DNA of 64,000 nt from Brachyhypopomus gauderio (GCF_052324685.1 NW_027506898.1:176001-240000); one strand, 5' to 3'. Positions 34,836 through 46,370 are shown, counted from the first letter of the stretch. Numbers and translations: made by a program. The notes: a model not told the origin generated them from the sequence alone.

Positions 34836-34908
34836 TGGAGAATGTGGGCATCAATCCCACTACCTCTCGCATGCTAAGCGAGCGCTCTACCACTTGAGCT
34901 AATTCCCC
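34836..34908 (-). tRNA. tRNA-Ala-AGC: tRNA-Ala(AGC), unit 46, T-loop C56T
   Basis: G4 form with T loop ATTGATG. Confidence 0.8.
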
Positions 34909-35241
34909 TACTAGGCTCAGTGCTCTTGTTGTTCAGATCCTGGACAAAAGCTCAAGTCCAAACTGAGAGTGCAAAGCTCTACAGACACTGCAATTGATGA
35001 TTTTTACATTTCTTTACTGTGAACAGCTGCATGGACTTGCATTTTAGCAGTGGCTCAAAGGTTGAGTAGATTTAATTTGATCGTTGACCGCCAATCAACC
35101 AAGAAGAGAAGGGAACTGGAGGTGTCAACCAATGTCTGTGCTTGGTCGATTACCGCAGACATCCCTCCTCATACCATTTGTATATTTTCATGGAAAAGGC
35201 CTACCTCAGCCACACAACTTGCAGAAAGCATCCATCATGTA

Positions 35242-35315
35242 GGCCGGTTAGCTCAGCTGGTTAGAGCGTGGTGCTAATAACGCCAAGGTCATGGGTTCGA
35301 TCCCCATACGGGCCA
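35242..35315 (+). tRNA. tRNA-Ile-AAT: tRNA-Ile(AAT), unit 46
   Basis: Reference form; haplotype E. Confidence 0.97.
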
Positions 35316-35604
35316 TTGATGATAGTCTTTTGGATCAGATATGAGGCGGATTAGTGTTATTTTGGGTCTCTCAAATGCCAACTTGTATGGTGGAGATCAG
35401 AAAGTCTTGTCGGACGGTGTGGACTCTTGACATGTGCGAGCCCATATTGTTGAGTACTCATATAGTACGAATCACATGTTTAAGGTGACACATTCTAACA
35501 GAGATTTGGCATGTAGTGTGTGAAAAGAATTATGGAAGCGTCAGGGTCAAAAAACATGCACCAATTTTCTTTTTCACTATCGAGCATGACTGAAATGCCT
35601 ATAA

Positions 35605-35677
35605 TGGAGAATGTGGGCATCGATCCCACTACCTCTCGCATGCTAAGCGAGCGCTCTACCACTTGAGCTAATTACCC
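35605..35677 (-). tRNA. tRNA-Ala-AGC: tRNA-Ala(AGC), unit 47
   Basis: T4 form; the 5' flank has the marker CTAGTTGG. Confidence 0.91.
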
Positions 35678-36010
35678 TAGTTGGCTCAGTGCTCTTGTTG
35701 TTCAGATCCTGGACAAAAGCTCAAGTCCAAACTGAGAGTGCAAAGCTCTACAGACACTGCAATTGATGATTTTTACATTTCTTTACTGTGAACAGCTGCA
35801 TGGACTTGCATTTTAGCAGTGGCTCAAAGGTTGAGTAGATTTAATTTGATCGTTGACCACCAATCAACCAAGAAGAGAAGGAAACTGGAGGTGTCAACTA
35901 ATGTCTGTGCTTGGTCGATTACCGCAGACATCCCTCCTCATACCATTTGTATACTTTCATGGAACAGGCCTACCTCAGCCACACAACTTGCAGAAAGCCT
36001 CCCTCATGTT

Positions 36011-36084
36011 GGCCGGTTAGCTCAGCTGGTTAGAGCGTGGTTCTAATAACGCCAAGGTCATGGGTTCGATCCCCATACGGGCCA
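36011..36084 (+). tRNA. tRNA-Ile-AAT: tRNA-Ile(AAT), unit 47, anticodon-stem mismatch
   Basis: Haplotype A1, T31:C39 mismatch. Confidence 0.85.
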
Positions 36085-36373
36085 TTGATGATAGTCTTTT
36101 GGATCAGATATGAGGCGGATTAGTGTTATTTTGGGTCTCTCAAATTCCAACTTGTATGGTGGAGATCAGAAAGTCTTGTCGGACGGTGTGGACTCTTGAC
36201 ATGTGCGAGCCCTTATTGTTGAGTACTCATATAGTACGAATCACATGTTTAAGGTGACACATTCTAACAGAGATTTGGCATGTAGTGTGTGAAAAGAATT
36301 ATGGAAGCGTCAGGGTCAAAAAACATGCACCAATTTTCTTTTTCACTATCGAGCATGACTGAAATGCCTATAA

Positions 36374-36446
36374 TGGAGAATGTGGGCATCGATCCCACTA
36401 CCTCTCGCATGCTAAGCGAGCGCTCTACCACTTGAGCTAATTCCCC
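36374..36446 (-). tRNA. tRNA-Ala-AGC: tRNA-Ala(AGC), unit 48
   Basis: G4 form. Confidence 0.97.
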
Positions 36447-36779
36447 TACTAGGCTCAGTGCTCTTGTTGTTCAGATCCTGGACAAAAGCTCAAGTCCAAA
36501 CTGAGAGTGCAAAGCTCTACAGACACTGCAATTGATGATTTTTACATTTCTTTACTGTGAACAGCTGCATGGACTTGCATTTTAGCAGTGGCTCAAAGGT
36601 TGAGTAGATTTAATTTGATCGTTGACCGCCAATCAACCAAGAAGAGAAGGGAACTGGAGGTGTCAACCAATGTCTGTGCTTGGTCGATTACCGCAGACAT
36701 CCCTCCTCATACCATTTGTATATTTTCATGGAAAAGGCCTACCTCAGCCACACAACTTGCAGAAAGCATCCATCATGTA

Positions 36780-36853
36780 GGCCGGTTAGCTCAGCTGGTT
36801 AGAGCGTGGTGCTAATAACGCCAAGGTCATGGGTTCGATCCCCATACGGGCCA
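36780..36853 (+). tRNA. tRNA-Ile-AAT: tRNA-Ile(AAT), unit 48
   Basis: Reference form; haplotype E. Confidence 0.97.
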
Positions 36854-37142
36854 TTGATGATAGTCTTTTGGATCAGATATGAGGCGGATTAGTGTTATTT
36901 TGGGTCTCTCAAATGCCAACTTGTATGGTGGAGATCAGAAAGTCTTGTCGGACGGTGTGGACTCTTGACATGTGCGAGCCCATATTGTTGAGTACTCATA
37001 TAGTACGAATCACATGTTTAAGGTGACACATTCTAACAGAGATTTGGCATGTAGTGTGTGAAAAGAATTATGGAAGCGTCAGGGTCAAAAAACATGCACC
37101 AATTTTCTTTTTCACTATCGAGCATGACTGAAATGCCTATAA

Positions 37143-37215
37143 TGGAGAATGTGGGCATCGATCCCACTACCTCTCGCATGCTAAGCGAGCGCTCTACCAC
37201 TTGAGCTAATTACCC
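37143..37215 (-). tRNA. tRNA-Ala-AGC: tRNA-Ala(AGC), unit 49
   Basis: T4 form (T4:C69 mismatch). Confidence 0.91.
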
Positions 37216-37548
37216 TAGTAGGCTCAGTGCTCTTGTTGTTCAGATCCTGGACAAAAGCTCAAGTCCAAACTGAGAGTGCAAAGCTCTACAGACACTGCAA
37301 TTGATGATTTTTACATTTCTTTACTGTGAACAGCTGCATGGACTTGCATTTTAGCAGTGGCTCAAAGGTTGAGTAGATTTAATTTGATCGTTGACCACCA
37401 ATCAACCAAGAAGAGAAGGAAACTGGAGGTGTCAACTAATGTCTGTGCTTGGTCGATTACCGCAGACATCCCTCCTCATACCATTTGTATACTTTCATGG
37501 AACAGGCCTACCTCAGCCACACAACTTGCAGAAAGCCTCCCTCATGTT

Positions 37549-37622
37549 GGCCGGTTAGCTCAGCTGGTTAGAGCGTGGTTCTAATAACGCCAAGGTCATG
37601 GGTTCGATCCCCATACGGGCCA
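37549..37622 (+). tRNA. tRNA-Ile-AAT: tRNA-Ile(AAT), unit 49, anticodon-stem mismatch
   Basis: Haplotype A1, T31:C39 mismatch. Confidence 0.85.
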
Positions 37623-37911
37623 TTGATGATAGTCTTTTGGATCAGATATGAGGCGGATTAGTGTTATTTTGGGTCTCTCAAATTCCAACTTGTATGGTGG
37701 AGATCAGAAAGTCTTGTCGGACGGTGTGGACTCTTGACATGTGCGAGCCCTTATTGTTGAGTACTCATATAGTACGAATCACATGTTTAAGGTGACACAT
37801 TCTAACAGAGATTTGGCATGTAGTGTGTGAAAAGAATTATGGAAGCGTCAGGGTCAAAAAACATGCACCAATTTTCTTTTTCACTATCGAGCATGACTGA
37901 AATGCCTATAA

Positions 37912-37984
37912 TGGAGAATGTGGGCATCAATCCCACTACCTCTCGCATGCTAAGCGAGCGCTCTACCACTTGAGCTAATTCCCC
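37912..37984 (-). tRNA. tRNA-Ala-AGC: tRNA-Ala(AGC), unit 50, T-loop C56T
   Basis: G4 form with T loop ATTGATG. Confidence 0.8.
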
Positions 37985-38317
37985 TACTAGGCTCAGTGCT
38001 CTTGTTGTTCAGATCCTGGACAAAAGCTCAAGTCCAAACTGAGAGTGCAAAGCTCTACAGACACTGCAATTGATGATTTTTACATTTCTTTACTGTGAAC
38101 AGCTGCATGGACTTGCATTTTAGCAGTGGCTCAAAGGTTGAGTAGATTTAATTTGATCGTTGACCGCCAATCAACCAAGAAGAGAAGGGAACTGGAGGTG
38201 TCAACCAATGTCTGTGCTTGGTCGATTACCGCAGACATCCCTCCTCATACCATTTGTATATTTTCATGGAAAAGGCCTACCTCAGCCACACAACTTGCAG
38301 AAAGCATCCATCATGTA

Positions 38318-38391
38318 GGCCGGTTAGCTCAGCTGGTTAGAGCGTGGTGCTAATAACGCCAAGGTCATGGGTTCGATCCCCATACGGGCCA
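38318..38391 (+). tRNA. tRNA-Ile-AAT: tRNA-Ile(AAT), unit 50
   Basis: Reference form; haplotype E. Confidence 0.97.
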
Positions 38392-38680
38392 TTGATGATA
38401 GTCTTTTGGATCAGATATGAGGCGGATTAGTGTTATTTTGGGTCTCTCAAATGCCAACTTGTATGGTGGAGATCAGAAAGTCTTGTCGGACGGTGTGGAC
38501 TCTTGACATGTGCGAGCCCTTATTGTTGAGTACTCATATAGTACGAATCACATGTTTAAGGTGACACATTCTAACAGAGATTTGGCATGTAGTGTGTGAA
38601 AAGAATTATGGAAGCGTCAGGGTCAAAAAACATGCACCAATTTTCTATTTCACTATCGAGCATGACTGAAATGCCTATAA

Positions 38681-38753
38681 TGGAGAATGTGGGCATCGAT
38701 CCCACTACCTCTCGCATGCTAAGCGAGCGCTCTACCACTTGAGCTAATTCCCC
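38681..38753 (-). tRNA. tRNA-Ala-AGC: tRNA-Ala(AGC), unit 51
   Basis: G4 form; the 3' flank has the marker TTTCTATTTC. Confidence 0.97.
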
Positions 38754-39086
38754 TACTAGGCTCAGTGCTCTTGTTGTTCAGATCCTGGACAAAAGCTCAA
38801 GTCCAAACTGAGAGTGCAAAGCTCTACAGACACTGCAATTGATGATTTTTACATTTCTTTACTGTGAACAGCTGCATGGACTTGCATTTTAGCAGTGGCT
38901 CAAAGGTTGAGTAGATTTAATTTGATCGTTGACCGCCAATCAACCAAGAAGAGAAGGGAACTGGAGGTGTCAACCAATGTCTGTGCTTGGTCGATTACCG
39001 CAGACATCCCTCCTCATACCATTTGTATATTTTCATGGAAAAGGCCTACCTCAGCCACACAACTTGCAGAAAGCATCCATCATGTA

Positions 39087-39160
39087 GGCCGGTTAGCTCA
39101 GCTGGTTAGAGCGTGGTGCTAATAACGCCAAGGTCATGGGTTCGATCCCCATACGGGCCA
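39087..39160 (+). tRNA. tRNA-Ile-AAT: tRNA-Ile(AAT), unit 51
   Basis: Reference form; haplotype E. Confidence 0.97.
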
Positions 39161-39449
39161 TTGATGATAGTCTTTTGGATCAGATATGAGGCGGATTAGT
39201 GTTATTTTGGGTCTCTCAAATGCCAACTTGTATGGTGGAGATCAGAAAGTCTTGTCGGACGGTGTGGACTCTTGACATGTGCGAGCCCATATTGTTGAGT
39301 ACTCATATAGTACGAATCACATGTTTAAGGTGACACATTCTAACAGAGATTTGGCATGTAGTGTGTGAAAAGAATTATGGAAGCGTCAGGGTCAAAAAAC
39401 ATGCACCAATTTTCTTTTTCACTATCGAGCATGACTGAAATGCCTATAA

Positions 39450-39522
39450 TGGAGAATGTGGGCATCGATCCCACTACCTCTCGCATGCTAAGCGAGCGCT
39501 CTACCACTTGAGCTAATTACCC
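39450..39522 (-). tRNA. tRNA-Ala-AGC: tRNA-Ala(AGC), unit 52
   Basis: T4 form (T4:C69 mismatch). Confidence 0.91.
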
Positions 39523-39855
39523 TAGTAGGCTCAGTGCTCTTGTTGTTCAGATCCTGGACAAAAGCTCAAGTCCAAACTGAGAGTGCAAAGCTCTACAGAC
39601 ACTGCAATTGATGATTTTTACATTTCTTTACTGTGAACAGCTGCATGGACTTGCATTTTAGCAGTGGCTCAAAGGTTGAGTAGATTTAATTTGATCGTTG
39701 ACCACCAATCAACCAAGAAGAGAAGGGAACTGGAGGTGTCAACTAATGTCTGTGCTTGGTCGATTACCGCAGACATCCCTCCTCATACCATTTGTATACT
39801 TTCATGGAAAAGGCCTACCTCAGCCACACAACTTGCAGAAAGCATCCATCATGTA

Positions 39856-39929
39856 GGCCGGTTAGCTCAGCTGGTTAGAGCGTGGTGCTAATAACGCCAA
39901 GGTCATGGGTTCGATCCCCATACGGGCCA
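39856..39929 (+). tRNA. tRNA-Ile-AAT: tRNA-Ile(AAT), unit 52
   Basis: Reference form; haplotype F. Confidence 0.97.
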
Positions 39930-40218
39930 TTGATGATAGTCTTTTGGATCAGATATGAGGCGGATTAGTGTTATTTTGGGTCTCTCAAATGCCAACTTGT
40001 ATGGTGGAGATCAGAAAGTCTTGTCGGACGGTGTGGACTCTTGACATGTGCGAGCCCTTATTGTTGAGTACTCATATAGTACGAATCACATGTTTAAGGT
40101 GACACATTCTAACAGAGATTTGGCATGTAGTGCGTGAAAAGAATTATGGAAGCGTCAGGGTCAAAAAACATGCACCAATTTTCTTTTTCACTATCGAGCA
40201 TGACTGAAATGCCTATAA

Positions 40219-40291
40219 TGGAGAATGTGGGCATCGATCCCACTACCTCTCGCATGCTAAGCGAGCGCTCTACCACTTGAGCTAATTACCC
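40219..40291 (-). tRNA. tRNA-Ala-AGC: tRNA-Ala(AGC), unit 53
   Basis: T4 form in a B1 mosaic like unit 15. Confidence 0.91.
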
Positions 40292-40624
40292 TAGTAGGCT
40301 CAGTGCTCTTGTTGTTCAGATCCTGGACAAAAGCTCAAGTCCAAACTGAGAGTGCAAAGCTCTACAGACACTGCAATTGATGATTTTTACATTTCTTTAC
40401 TGTGAACAGCTGCATGGACTTGCATTTTAGCAGTGGCTCAAAGGTTGAGTAGATTTAATTTGATCGTTGACCACCAATCAACCAAGAAGAGAAGGGAACT
40501 GGAGGTGTCAACTAATGTCTGTGCTTGGTCGATTACCGCAGACATCCCTCCTCATACCATTTGTATACTTTCATGGAACAGGCCTACCTCAGCCACACAA
40601 CTTGCAGAAAGACTCCATCATGTA

Positions 40625-40698
40625 GGCCGGTTAGCTCAGCTGGTTAGAGCGTGGTGCTAATAACGCCAAGGTCATGGGTTCGATCCCCATACGGGCCA
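40625..40698 (+). tRNA. tRNA-Ile-AAT: tRNA-Ile(AAT), unit 53
   Basis: Reference form; haplotype B1. Confidence 0.97.
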
Positions 40699-40987
40699 TT
40701 GATGATAGTCTTTTGGATCAGATATGAGGCGGATTAGTGTTATTTTGGGTCTCTCAAATGCCAACTTGTATGGTGGAGATCAGAAAGTCTTGTCGGACGG
40801 TGTGGACTCTTGACATGTGCAAGCCCTTATTGTTGAGTAATCATATAGTACGAATCACATGTTTAAGTTGACACATTCTAACAGAGATTTGGCATGTAGT
40901 GTGTGAAAAGAATTATGGAAGCGTCAGGGTCAAAAAACATGCACCAATTTTCTTTTTCACTATCGAGCATGACTGAAATGCCTATAA

Positions 40988-41060
40988 TGGAGAATGTGGG
41001 CATCGATCCCACTACCTCTCGCATGCTAAGCGAGCGCTCTACCACTTGAGCTAATTCCCC
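40988..41060 (-). tRNA. tRNA-Ala-AGC: tRNA-Ala(AGC), unit 54
   Basis: G4 form. Confidence 0.97.
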
Positions 41061-41393
41061 TACGAGGCTCAGTGTTCTTGTTGTTCAGATCCTCGACAAA
41101 AGCTCAAGTCCAAACTGAGAGTGCAAAGCTCTACAGACACTGCAATTGATGATTTTTACATTTCTTTACTGTGAACAGCTGCATGGACTTGCATTTTAGC
41201 AGTGGCTCAAAGGTTGAGTAGATTTAATTTGATCGTTGACCGCCAATCAACCAAGAAGAGAAGGAAACTGGAGGTGTCAACTAATGTCTGTGCTTGGTCG
41301 ATTACCGCAAACATCCCTCCTCATACCATTTGTATACTTTCATGGAAAAGGCCTACCTCAGCCACACAACTTTCAGAAAGCATCCATCATGTA

Positions 41394-41467
41394 GGCTGGT
41401 TAGCTCAGCTGGTTAGAGCGTGGTGCTAATAACGCCAAGGTCATGGGTTCGATCCCCATACGGGCCA
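41394..41467 (+). tRNA. tRNA-Ile-AAT: tRNA-Ile(AAT), unit 54
   Basis: Haplotype C2: T4:G69 wobble. Confidence 0.96.
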
Positions 41468-41756
41468 CTGATGATAGGCTTTTGGATCAGATATGAGGCG
41501 GATTAGTGTTATTTTGGGTCTCTCAAATGCCAACTTGTATGGTGGTGATCAGAAAGTCTTGTCGGACGGTGTGGACTCTTGACATGTGCGAGCCCTTATT
41601 GTTGAGTACTCATATAGTACGAATCACATGTTTAAGGTGACGCATTCTAACAGAGATTTGGCATGTAGTGTGTGAAAAGAATTATGGAAGCGTCAGGGTC
41701 AAAAAACATGCACCAATTTTCTTTTTCACTATCGAGCATGACTGAAATGCCTATAA

Positions 41757-41829
41757 TGGAGAATGTGGGCATCGATCCCACTACCTCTCGCATGCTAAGC
41801 GAGCGCTCTACCACTTGAGCTAATTACCC
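41757..41829 (-). tRNA. tRNA-Ala-AGC: tRNA-Ala(AGC), unit 55
   Basis: T4 form (T4:C69 mismatch). Confidence 0.91.
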
Positions 41830-42162
41830 TAGTAGGCTCAGTGCTCTTGTTGTTCAGATCCTGGACAAAAGCTCAAGTCCAAACTGAGAGTGCAAAGCTC
41901 TACAGACACTGCAATTGATGATTTTTACATTTCTTTACTGTGAACAGCTGCATGGACTTGCATTTTAGCAGTGGCTCAAAGGTTGAGTAGATTTAATTTG
42001 ATCGTTGACCACCAATCAACCAAGAAGAGAAGGAAACTGGAGGTGTCAACTAATGTCTGTGCTTGGTCGATTACCGCAGACATCCCTCCTCATACCATTT
42101 GTATACTTTCATGGAACAGGCCTACCTCAGCCACACAACTTGCAGAAAGCCTCCCTCATGTT

Positions 42163-42236
42163 GGCCGGTTAGCTCAGCTGGTTAGAGCGTGGTTCTAATA
42201 ACGCCAAGGTCATGGGTTCGATCCCCATACGGGCCA
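42163..42236 (+). tRNA. tRNA-Ile-AAT: tRNA-Ile(AAT), unit 55, anticodon-stem mismatch
   Basis: Haplotype A1, T31:C39 mismatch. Confidence 0.85.
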
Positions 42237-42525
42237 TTGATGATAGTCTTTTGGATCAGATATGAGGCGGATTAGTGTTATTTTGGGTCTCTCAAATTCC
42301 AACTTGTATGGTGGAGATCAGAAAGTCTTGTCGGACGGTGTGGACTCTTGACATGTGCGAGCCCTTATTGTTGAGTACTCATATAGTACGAATCACATGT
42401 TTAAGGTGACACATTCTAACAGAGATTTGGCATGTAGTGTGTGAAAAGAATTATGGAAGCGTCAGGGTCAAAAAACATGCACCAATTTTCTTTTTCACTA
42501 TCGAGCATGACTGAAATGCCTATAA

Positions 42526-42598
42526 TGGAGAATGTGGGCATCAATCCCACTACCTCTCGCATGCTAAGCGAGCGCTCTACCACTTGAGCTAATTCCCC
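42526..42598 (-). tRNA. tRNA-Ala-AGC: tRNA-Ala(AGC), unit 56, T-loop C56T
   Basis: G4 form with T loop ATTGATG. Confidence 0.8.
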
Positions 42599-42931
42599 TA
42601 CTAGGCTCAGTGCTCTTGTTGTTCAGATCCTGGACAAAAGCTCAAGTCCAAACTGAGAGTGCAAAGCTCTACAGACACTGCAATTGATGATTTTTACATT
42701 TCTTTACTGTGAACAGCTGCATGGACTTGCATTTTAGCAGTGGCTCAAAGGTTGAGTAGATTTAATTTGATCGTTGACCGCCAATCAACCAAGAAGAGAA
42801 GGGAACTGGAGGTGTCAACCAATGTCTGTGCTTGGTCGATTACCGCAGACATCCCTCCTCATACCATTTGTATATTTTCATGGAAAAGGCCTACCTCAGC
42901 CACACAACTTGCAGAAAGCATCCATCATGTA

Positions 42932-43005
42932 GGCCGGTTAGCTCAGCTGGTTAGAGCGTGGTGCTAATAACGCCAAGGTCATGGGTTCGATCCCCATACG
43001 GGCCA
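42932..43005 (+). tRNA. tRNA-Ile-AAT: tRNA-Ile(AAT), unit 56
   Basis: Reference form; haplotype E. Confidence 0.97.
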
Positions 43006-43294
43006 TTGATGATAGTCTTTTGGATCAGATATGAGGCGGATTAGTGTTATTTTGGGTCTCTCAAATGCCAACTTGTATGGTGGAGATCAGAAAGTCTTGT
43101 CGGACGGTGTGGACTCTTGACATGTGCGAGCCCATATTGTTGAGTACTCATATAGTACGAATCACATGTTTAAGGTGACACATTCTAACAGAGATTTGGC
43201 ATGTAGTGTGTGAAAAGAATTATGGAAGCGTCAGGGTCAAAAAACATGCACCAATTTTCTTTTTCACTATCGAGCATGACTGAAATGCCTATAA

Positions 43295-43367
43295 TGGAGA
43301 ATGTGGGCATCGATCCCACTACCTCTCGCATGCTAAGCGAGCGCTCTACCACTTGAGCTAATTACCC
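43295..43367 (-). tRNA. tRNA-Ala-AGC: tRNA-Ala(AGC), unit 57
   Basis: T4 form; flank marker CTAGTTGG shared with unit 47. Confidence 0.91.
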
Positions 43368-43700
43368 TAGTTGGCTCAGTGCTCTTGTTGTTCAGATCCT
43401 GGACAAAAGCTCAAGTCCAAACTGAGAGTGCAAAGCTCTACAGACACTGCAATTGATGATTTTTACATTTCTTTACTGTGAACAGCTGCATGGACTTGCA
43501 TTTTAGCAGTGGCTCAAAGGTTGAGTAGATTTAATTTGATCGTTGACCACCAATCAACCAAGAAGAGAAGGAAACTGGAGGTGTCAACTAATGTCTGTGC
43601 TTGGTCGATTACCGCAGACATCCCTCCTCATACCATTTGTATACTTTCATGGAACAGGCCTACCTCAGCCACACAACTTGCAGAAAGCCTCCCTCATGTT

Positions 43701-43774
43701 GGCCGGTTAGCTCAGCTGGTTAGAGCGTGGTTCTAATAACGCCAAGGTCATGGGTTCGATCCCCATACGGGCCA
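43701..43774 (+). tRNA. tRNA-Ile-AAT: tRNA-Ile(AAT), unit 57, anticodon-stem mismatch
   Basis: Haplotype A1, T31:C39 mismatch. Confidence 0.85.
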
Positions 43775-44063
43775 TTGATGATAGTCTTTTGGATCAGATA
43801 TGAGGCGGATTAGTGTTATTTTGGGTCTCTCAAATTCCAACTTGTATGGTGGAGATCAGAAAGTCTTGTCGGACGGTGTGGACTCTTGACATGTGCGAGC
43901 CCTTATTGTTGAGTACTCATATAGTACGAATCACATGTTTAAGGTGACACATTCTAACAGAGATTTGGCATGTAGTGTGTGAAAAGAATTATGGAAGCGT
44001 CAGGGTCAAAAAACATGCACCAATTTTCTTTTTCACTATCGAGCATGACTGAAATGCCTATAA

Positions 44064-44136
44064 TGGAGAATGTGGGCATCGATCCCACTACCTCTCGCAT
44101 GCTAAGCGAGCGCTCTACCACTTGAGCTAATTCCCC
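44064..44136 (-). tRNA. tRNA-Ala-AGC: tRNA-Ala(AGC), unit 58
   Basis: G4 form. Confidence 0.97.
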
Positions 44137-44469
44137 TACTAGGCTCAGTGCTCTTGTTGTTCAGATCCTGGACAAAAGCTCAAGTCCAAACTGAGAGTGC
44201 AAAGCTCTACAGACACTGCAATTGATGATTTTTACATTTCTTTACTGTGAACAGCTGCATGGACTTGCATTTTAGCAGTGGCTCAAAGGTTGAGTAGATT
44301 TAATTTGATCGTTGACCGCCAATCAACCAAGAAGAGAAGGGAACTGGAGGTGTCAACCAATGTCTGTGCTTGGTCGATTACCGCAGACATCCCTCCTCAT
44401 ACCATTTGTATATTTTCATGGAAAAGGCCTACCTCAGCCACACAACTTGCAGAAAGCATCCATCATGTA

Positions 44470-44543
44470 GGCCGGTTAGCTCAGCTGGTTAGAGCGTGGT
44501 GCTAATAACGCCAAGGTCATGGGTTCGATCCCCATACGGGCCA
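44470..44543 (+). tRNA. tRNA-Ile-AAT: tRNA-Ile(AAT), unit 58
   Basis: Reference form; haplotype E. Confidence 0.97.
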
Positions 44544-44832
44544 TTGATGATAGTCTTTTGGATCAGATATGAGGCGGATTAGTGTTATTTTGGGTCTCTC
44601 AAATGCCAACTTGTATGGTGGAGATCAGAAAGTCTTGTCGGACGGTGTGGACTCTTGACATGTGCGAGCCCATATTGTTGAGTACTCATATAGTACGAAT
44701 CACATGTTTAAGGTGACACATTCTAACAGAGATTTGGCATGTAGTGTGTGAAAAGAATTATGGAAGCGTCAGGGTCAAAAAACATGCACCAATTTTCTTT
44801 TTCACTATCGAGCATGACTGAAATGCCTATAA

Positions 44833-44905
44833 TGGAGAATGTGGGCATCGATCCCACTACCTCTCGCATGCTAAGCGAGCGCTCTACCACTTGAGCTAAT
44901 TCCCC
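44833..44905 (-). tRNA. tRNA-Ala-AGC: tRNA-Ala(AGC), unit 59
   Basis: G4 form. The unit's left end (AGCCCATATTG) resembles an A1 unit and its right part is C2, so it is another mosaic. Confidence 0.97.
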
Positions 44906-45238
44906 TACGAGGCTCAGTGTTCTTGTTGTTCAGATCCTCGACAAAAGCTCAAGTCCAAACTGAGAGTGCAAAGCTCTACAGACACTGCAATTGATGATTT
45001 TTACATTTCTTTACTGTGAACAGCTGCATGGACTTGCATTTTAGCAGTGGCTCAAAGGTTGAGTAGATTTAATTTGATCGTTGACCGCCAATCAACCAAG
45101 AAGAGAAGGAAACTGGAGGTGTCAACTAATGTCTGTGCTTGGTCGATTACCGCAAACATCCCTCCTCATACCATTTGTATACTTTCATGGAAAAGGCCTA
45201 CCTCAGCCACACAACTTTCAGAAAGCATCCATCATGTA

Positions 45239-45312
45239 GGCTGGTTAGCTCAGCTGGTTAGAGCGTGGTGCTAATAACGCCAAGGTCATGGGTTCGATCC
45301 CCATACGGGCCA
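45239..45312 (+). tRNA. tRNA-Ile-AAT: tRNA-Ile(AAT), unit 59
   Basis: Haplotype C2: T4:G69 wobble. Confidence 0.96.
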
Positions 45313-45601
45313 CTGATGATAGGCTTTTGGATCAGATATGAGGCGGATTAGTGTTATTTTGGGTCTCTCAAATGCCAACTTGTATGGTGGTGATCAGAAA
45401 GTCTTGTCGGACGGTGTGGACTCTTGACATGTGCGAGCCCTTATTGTTGAGTACTCATATAGTACGAATCACATGTTTAAGGTGACACATTCTAACAGAG
45501 ATTTGGCATGTAGTGTGTGAAAAGAATTATGGAAGCGTCAGGGTCAAAAAACATGCACCAATTTTCTTTTTCACTATCGAGCATGACTGAAATGCCTATA
45601 A

Positions 45602-45674
45602 TGGAGAATGTGGGCATCGATCCCACTACCTCTCGCATGCTAAGCGAGCGCTCTACCACTTGAGCTAATTACCC
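45602..45674 (-). tRNA. tRNA-Ala-AGC: tRNA-Ala(AGC), unit 60
   Basis: T4 form (T4:C69 mismatch). Confidence 0.91.
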
Positions 45675-46007
45675 TAGTAGGCTCAGTGCTCTTGTTGTTC
45701 AGATCCTGGACAAAAGCTCAAGTCCAAACTGAGAGTGCAAAGCTCTACAGACACTGCAATTGATGATTTTTACATTTCTTTACTGTGAACAGCTGCATGG
45801 ACTTGCATTTTAGCAGTGGCTCAAAGGTTGAGTAGATTTAATTTGATCGTTGACCACCAATCAACCAAGAAGAGAAGGAAACTGGAGGTGTCAACTAATG
45901 TCTGTGCTTGGTCGATTACCGCAGACATCCCTCCTCATACCATTTGTATACTTTCATGGAACAGGCCTACCTCAGCCACACAACTTGCAGAAAGCCTCCC
46001 TCATGTT

Positions 46008-46081
46008 GGCCGGTTAGCTCAGCTGGTTAGAGCGTGGTTCTAATAACGCCAAGGTCATGGGTTCGATCCCCATACGGGCCA
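46008..46081 (+). tRNA. tRNA-Ile-AAT: tRNA-Ile(AAT), unit 60, anticodon-stem mismatch
   Basis: Haplotype A1, T31:C39 mismatch. Confidence 0.85.
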
Positions 46082-46370
46082 TTGATGATAGTCTTTTGGA
46101 TCAGATATGAGGCGGATTAGTGTTATTTTGGGTCTCTCAAATTCCAACTTGTATGGTGGAGATCAGAAAGTCTTGTCGGACGGTGTGGACTCTTGACATG
46201 TGCGAGCCCTTATTGTTGAGTACTCATATAGTACGAATCACATGTTTAAGGTGACACATTCTAACAGAGATTTGGCATGTAGTGTGTGAAAAGAATTATG
46301 GAAGCGTCAGGGTCAAAAAACATGCACCAATTTTCTTTTTCACTATCGAGCATGACTGAAATGCCTATAA

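Larger units (their letters stand above)
26147..36912. repeat. Higher-order block, units 35-48 (right copy of units 1-13)
   Basis: Order A B C D A B C1 D then mosaic unit 43 then C2 A1 E A1 E. The displacement from the left copy is 34 units (26,146 bp) before unit 43 and 35 units (26,915 bp) after it, so unit 43 is the inserted or retained extra copy. Confidence 0.85.
33068..36912. repeat. Five-unit block, units 44-48
   Basis: Order C2 A1 E A1 E. It shares two rare spacer changes with units 54-58: GACGCATTC (units 45 and 55) and CTAGTTGGCTC (units 47 and 57). The displacement is ten units, 7,690 bp. Confidence 0.88.
40758..44602. repeat. Five-unit block, units 54-58 (copy of units 44-48)
   Basis: Carries both rare markers named for units 44-48. 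It is followed directly by another C2 A1 E run (units 59-61), whose second E unit (62) shares TTTCTATTTC with unit 51, eleven units upstream. Confidence 0.88.
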
